DNA of 64,000 nt, taken from the NCBI GenBank assembly GCA_002786025.1, contig NHNW01000055.1, positions 62,001-126,000 of the forward strand. Reading direction: 5' to 3'. The notes under the pieces are model-generated. The model did not search any database. It had not been told where the DNA came from and worked only from the letters and a program-made list of their open reading frames with translations. The position numbers and the translations under genes are program-made. The number at the start of each line of letters is the position of its first letter. Position 1 is the stretch's first letter. Below, piece by piece: positions 59,936 through 64,000 of this stretch. This DNA is from Zasmidium citrigriseum (taxonomy: Eukaryota; Ascomycota; Dothideomycetes; Mycosphaerellales; Mycosphaerellaceae).

Positions 59936-60560
59936 ACGGTAAGCGCGTATATCGGGATCGCTCTAGGAGCTTTCACGGCCTTTAGAGCACAACAGTTTCT
60001 CTTCTTGCTAAAGAGTGCAGTAGATCTACTTTTCAAAAGTCCGCTTCGATGTTGAGATTGCCCAACAGGTATGCAAGCTCTTCTCTGCAATCGATTGCAG
60101 CATTTCGCTCTCACCTTGCGCCGATCAAAGAGTATCCGTACGAAGCAGGCCATGTTCCCCTCCGGCTGGCGCAAGACGATTGCCTTGTCCGCCGAAAGCA
60201 CTGCAGCTTCCACCAAAGCAAGCCATTGCTGCTCCGTAGCAGGAGACCCATCCTCGCCTGGCACTCCATTCGCGACCTACTCCTATTTCTCTCTCTGGTG
60301 CGCTCCATGCCGCTTTGCAAGCGCTCACCTCTCGGCGTCTACGTCTCGATCAAACCATTCTCGCTAGCGACCCCTTCACATTACCTCCGATCGACTATAC
60401 ACCCAAGACTTTCGACTACTGCACAGCCCTCCCGGAGGATGTAATGGAGAAGTGGCATCTGATTGCTACCTCCTCCTCGCTCGTCTACTCGACGTCGCCC
60501 GAGCGGCTCCCGCTACTAGAACGCCGTTCACAGACCTTTGGTATAGCACGAACTACTACA
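59936..60560. other. Boundary region, possible gene end
   Basis: A minus-strand frame (about 60264-60110) reads plausibly (EQQWLALVEAAVLSADKAIV, GNMACFVRILFDRR) and ends at a GTGAGA donor-like site, but no following exon fits. To the right the sequence grades into CpA/TpG-poor DNA. Confidence 0.3.
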
Positions 60561-63500
60561 ATATCGCATACTTCCTAATATTTAATGATCGACATACTCG
60601 CTAGTACTGCCCTACGTACGTTACTCGTTTGCTAGAGTTCCTCGAGTATCTACTCGACTAACTATTACTCTCTCGTATATAAGATATTAATATATACTTA
60701 ACTTGTTAGTATTACCCGATACTAGCGACGGATCGGAGTATTAACGAATAGATTACTCTAGTAACTCTAGTTATAGATTTACCCTCGCGTTATCTAGCGC
60801 GCGGAGGCCTAGCGATTTATCTCTATTTCGTAGACTCGAAATTCGATCCTCTCTCTAGGACGACGCCTAGTCCTTCGAAGTAGGAGATACTAGCCCTTAT
60901 TAAGGACATTTAGAGCTAGCCTTTTCGTATAATACCGCTTAGCGCTTATCTCTTAAACGAGATATCGAAGGCCTACTATTAGCTACTATTATCTACTAGA
61001 GATTATATAATCTATAGCTTCGCTATATAATTACTTAACCTTTACGAGATATATAAACCCTATACGCTCGACGACTATACTCGTATAGCCTTTACTCCTA
61101 TAGAGAGATATCTTATAGAGAAATTTACTTATACTAAGGTAAGTATTAATACTTCTTCTCTATCTACTAGTAAATAGAGTAGGTTCGATATAGAGATAAA
61201 GGACCCTCGCTAGTATAGATAAGATATTAAATAGATAATAAATATTAGAGGTCTTAACCCTACTATTAATCCTCTTACTTATAACTATATTAACCTAGAC
61301 AATCGATAGTAAGTAATCGAATTACTTAATATAATATATCTAAGAAGCTCCTTATACGAGCGGATTCTTTATTATCTAGTACTAAACCCTAAGATTCTAT
61401 TATAGGTAAACTCGACCTAGGCTAGAAACTAACTTATAAATATTATCCCTCGTACCCGTAAACATAATCGTCGTAATTTAATATTAATAGAATAGGATAT
61501 TACTCTATACGATCCTAAGGATATTCCGAGCGCTAACCTTTCGCTAGACTACTAGTATAATTACGCTATAGACGAATAGTAATAATACGAGAGTTAGAAT
61601 ATCTACCTTCCTTAAGCTACTATATTAACCTATATTAGTCTATAGGCGTCGAGAATCGAGACTACTCTAGTTAGACTTATTAGAGAGACTCGAAGTACTA
61701 TAATATAGTAGAGCCTATAGTTAATAGAAGGAGCGTTAGGTTATAAGTATAGCTAGTAGTATAATAAAGAAATAGTTCGGCGAGTTAGCGAGGGCTTAAG
61801 CCTCTATCTACGTATCTAGCGCTATCCCTTTAACTACGTCGTATCGATTTTAGACGAGTTACTCTATAATACGAAGCGGATAATCTTTTAGTTTCGATAG
61901 ACGGTTCTTTAGATTATACTAGAGTTTAGTAGCGTCCTATAGTTCCTAGGATTACGACCTATAGTTAGGGAATCTATTTTTATAGCGTTATATAAAAAGG
62001 CTCCTATCTTTACTATTTAATACGCGTTTCCTTATTTATATAGCGCTATTAACGTCGAAATACTTTACCGTTAGCTAATAGATATAGGGCTTTATAACCT
62101 TAGGGGTAGACTAGCTATAAAGGTAGTTACTATACTAGTATATATATATAACTACTTCTTAGTAGGAATTTATTATAGTATAACCTACTTTAGAGAGGAT
62201 CTAAAACGAGCTATCGACTTCTAGTATAAATATATAAATAATAGAGACCTCGCCTATTTCTACTAGTATATATAGAGCCTAATAATTTAATAGCTCCCGT
62301 TAGAATAGAAGAACCCTCTATTAGGGAAGGAGAGTACTATAGAAAAGGCGAGTTAGCGAAGTAGAATAGTCTACGCTACATTAATACCGAAAAATTAAAG
62401 GAGGCGTACGCGGTTATTTATTTAGTATAGACGGTTAGTATAGTACTCTTTTAGAGGTATAAGAGATTATAGCTTTAAATATAATATTTTCCTTTATAAC
62501 TACCCCTTCTATTTAATAGCCCTACTTTAGGATATCTATAAAGCTTATTATTATCGTATAAGTACTTATTAGGCTAACTATATCTTACTAATATACGGCC
62601 CCTCTACGCTATACTACTATACGATTACCTAATCTATAAGTAACTATAGATAGAAATATAATCTTATCTTAAATTTATATAGCTTAGCGGTATATAGGAG
62701 TAGGAAGGATATAGTAAGCGAGTAAGAAGGCTTATTTAGAAGACTTTATAGAGACTCTACTTACTACGGTATATAAGTTTCTACTACGATAACTTTCCTA
62801 CCTATCCTATTAATATAATATAAAGGCTCCGACTTAGGTTACTAGCTATTAGACCCTACTAAACTATCTAGATCTCTTATAGATTAGGTCATTTATCCGC
62901 TTTCTACTATTCTCCTTACTCGTCCTTATCTTCCTCTTTGTCCTCGCCCTTATCTCTCGTTATCTCTAATAGCCTATTCTCCTAGCGATAAGCTAACTAC
63001 TTATATATAGTAATCTTAGTACTAAGGGTAGGCTTAGACGCGATAGTATAGAGTACCTCTAGGTATTCGATAGCCTTATCCGCTAAGCGTACTATAGCTT
63101 TTACCTAGGCGAGCTATTACTAGTATATAGTAGGAGCTCCGTCGTCGCCTAGTACTATCCTCTATAAGTCTCTTATCTAGTTCTAGGTAGTCTTAAGGTC
63201 CGCCTTATAGTTAGTATAGCGTAGAATAGGGTCGTAGAGAACTCGAATTATATTATAAGTATAGGCGCTATAGAGTAGGTATACTTTAGTATAGCGGTTA
63301 TAACCTAATTATATATATTAGCGCGTAGTCTAACTCTATAGAATATAAATATAGGATAAACTTACTATTAGTAAATACTATTCTAGCGGTATTAAGTTTA
63401 ATATAAGTAAGCTTAATAAAGTTATAGGTTAGTACTATTAGGTTTAGTACTACTAGTAGGCTAGTATAATAGCGATAGCTAAGCTTAGTAGTATAATATT

Positions 63501-64000
63501 TAGAAGACGAAGTCCTACTACCTTAGGCTTAAAGACCTAACTATAAGGTCGCCCCTAGGAAATATCCTCCTAAAGTTACGTAAAATCGTACGCTAAAGAC
63601 TAGCTTCTTAGGATTAGTCTTACTAGTTTAAGCTTAATAGCCGAAACATATATAGAATTTAGTAATCTAGTCTATAACTAATAAGAATTATAGGCTCTCT
63701 AGACGCTAAGGGGATTTAGAAATATACGCTAGAGAGACTAATATTTACTTTCTATTTAGATAGGATATAATAACTACTTTACTACTACGGCTCTATTTAA
63801 AGGGCGTAAGATATACTCTATAGCGTAATTAAATCCTTCTCGGAAGAATCTAAACTCCTCGCTCTTTCCTAGTATCTAACTACCTTCTAAGTATCTATAA
63901 CTCGTTTTAGCGCTTCGCCCCCTCTCTCTAGGCCTTATTCTTTTAGGTATCTCTCTCTATTTACCGTATTCTACGACTAAACGAGTCGAGGTCCTTATTA
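60561..64000. repeat. RIP-degraded AT-rich repeat
   Basis: The composition changes abruptly: CpA and TpG become very rare, while TpA and CpG stay frequent (repeating words TAGTA, CTATA, TCGA). No ORF of 60 codons occurs in any frame, and the region is full of TAG and TAA. This is the mark of repeat-induced point mutation of a multicopy element. The original element cannot be named. It runs past the right edge of the window. Confidence 0.85.

Overview
The window is nuclear DNA of a filamentous ascomycete. The genes carry short (about 45-90 nt) GT-AG introns. There are several secreted carbohydrate-active and signal-peptide proteins, MFS permeases, P450s and a SAT4/rhodopsin-type membrane protein. 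The last 3.4 kb shows the near-total loss of CpA/TpG typical of repeat-induced point mutation (RIP). A Dothideomycete (Mycosphaerella-like) fits best, but that is inference. Exon coordinates were worked out by hand from splice signals and reading phase.

Left part (0.3-25 kb), dense and intact: a secreted unknown protein; an AA11-like LPMO; a SAT4-family membrane protein, a LaeA-like methyltransferase and a P450 (a possible small metabolic locus); APC8/Cdc23 and farnesyl diphosphate synthase, divergent from a shared promoter; three secreted proteins in a row on the minus strand, two of them clear tandem paralogs; an HExxH protein; a nucleoside 2-deoxyribosyltransferase-like protein; a zinc alcohol dehydrogenase; and a four-exon conserved unknown.

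Middle (26-47 kb), more accessory: an MFS sugar transporter and a GH1 beta-glucosidase (a plausible uptake and hydrolysis pair), a nine-exon secreted Cys-rich protein with two PAN/apple-like segments, a secretory lipase, a glycerophosphodiester/phosphate-type MFS transporter, a BBE-type FAD oxidase, a secreted GH43 enzyme and a small secreted protein. Between them lie broken genes: a P450 with a stop and a frameshift, and two unknown minus-strand genes with a stop or frameshifts.

Right part (47-60.5 kb): mostly gene relics. Reading frames stay recognisable across splice sites but are cut by in-frame TAG, TAA or TGA codons that single C-to-T changes would explain. A degenerate 300-bp direct duplication (48.7 and 59.55 kb) brackets this zone. 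A BTB/POZ protein and a 97-aa two-exon gene look intact. From about 60.6 kb to the end the DNA is RIP-destroyed repeat without usable ORFs. The main finding is this gradient: an intact core, then genes with C-to-T nonsense mutations, then fully RIPped repeat.
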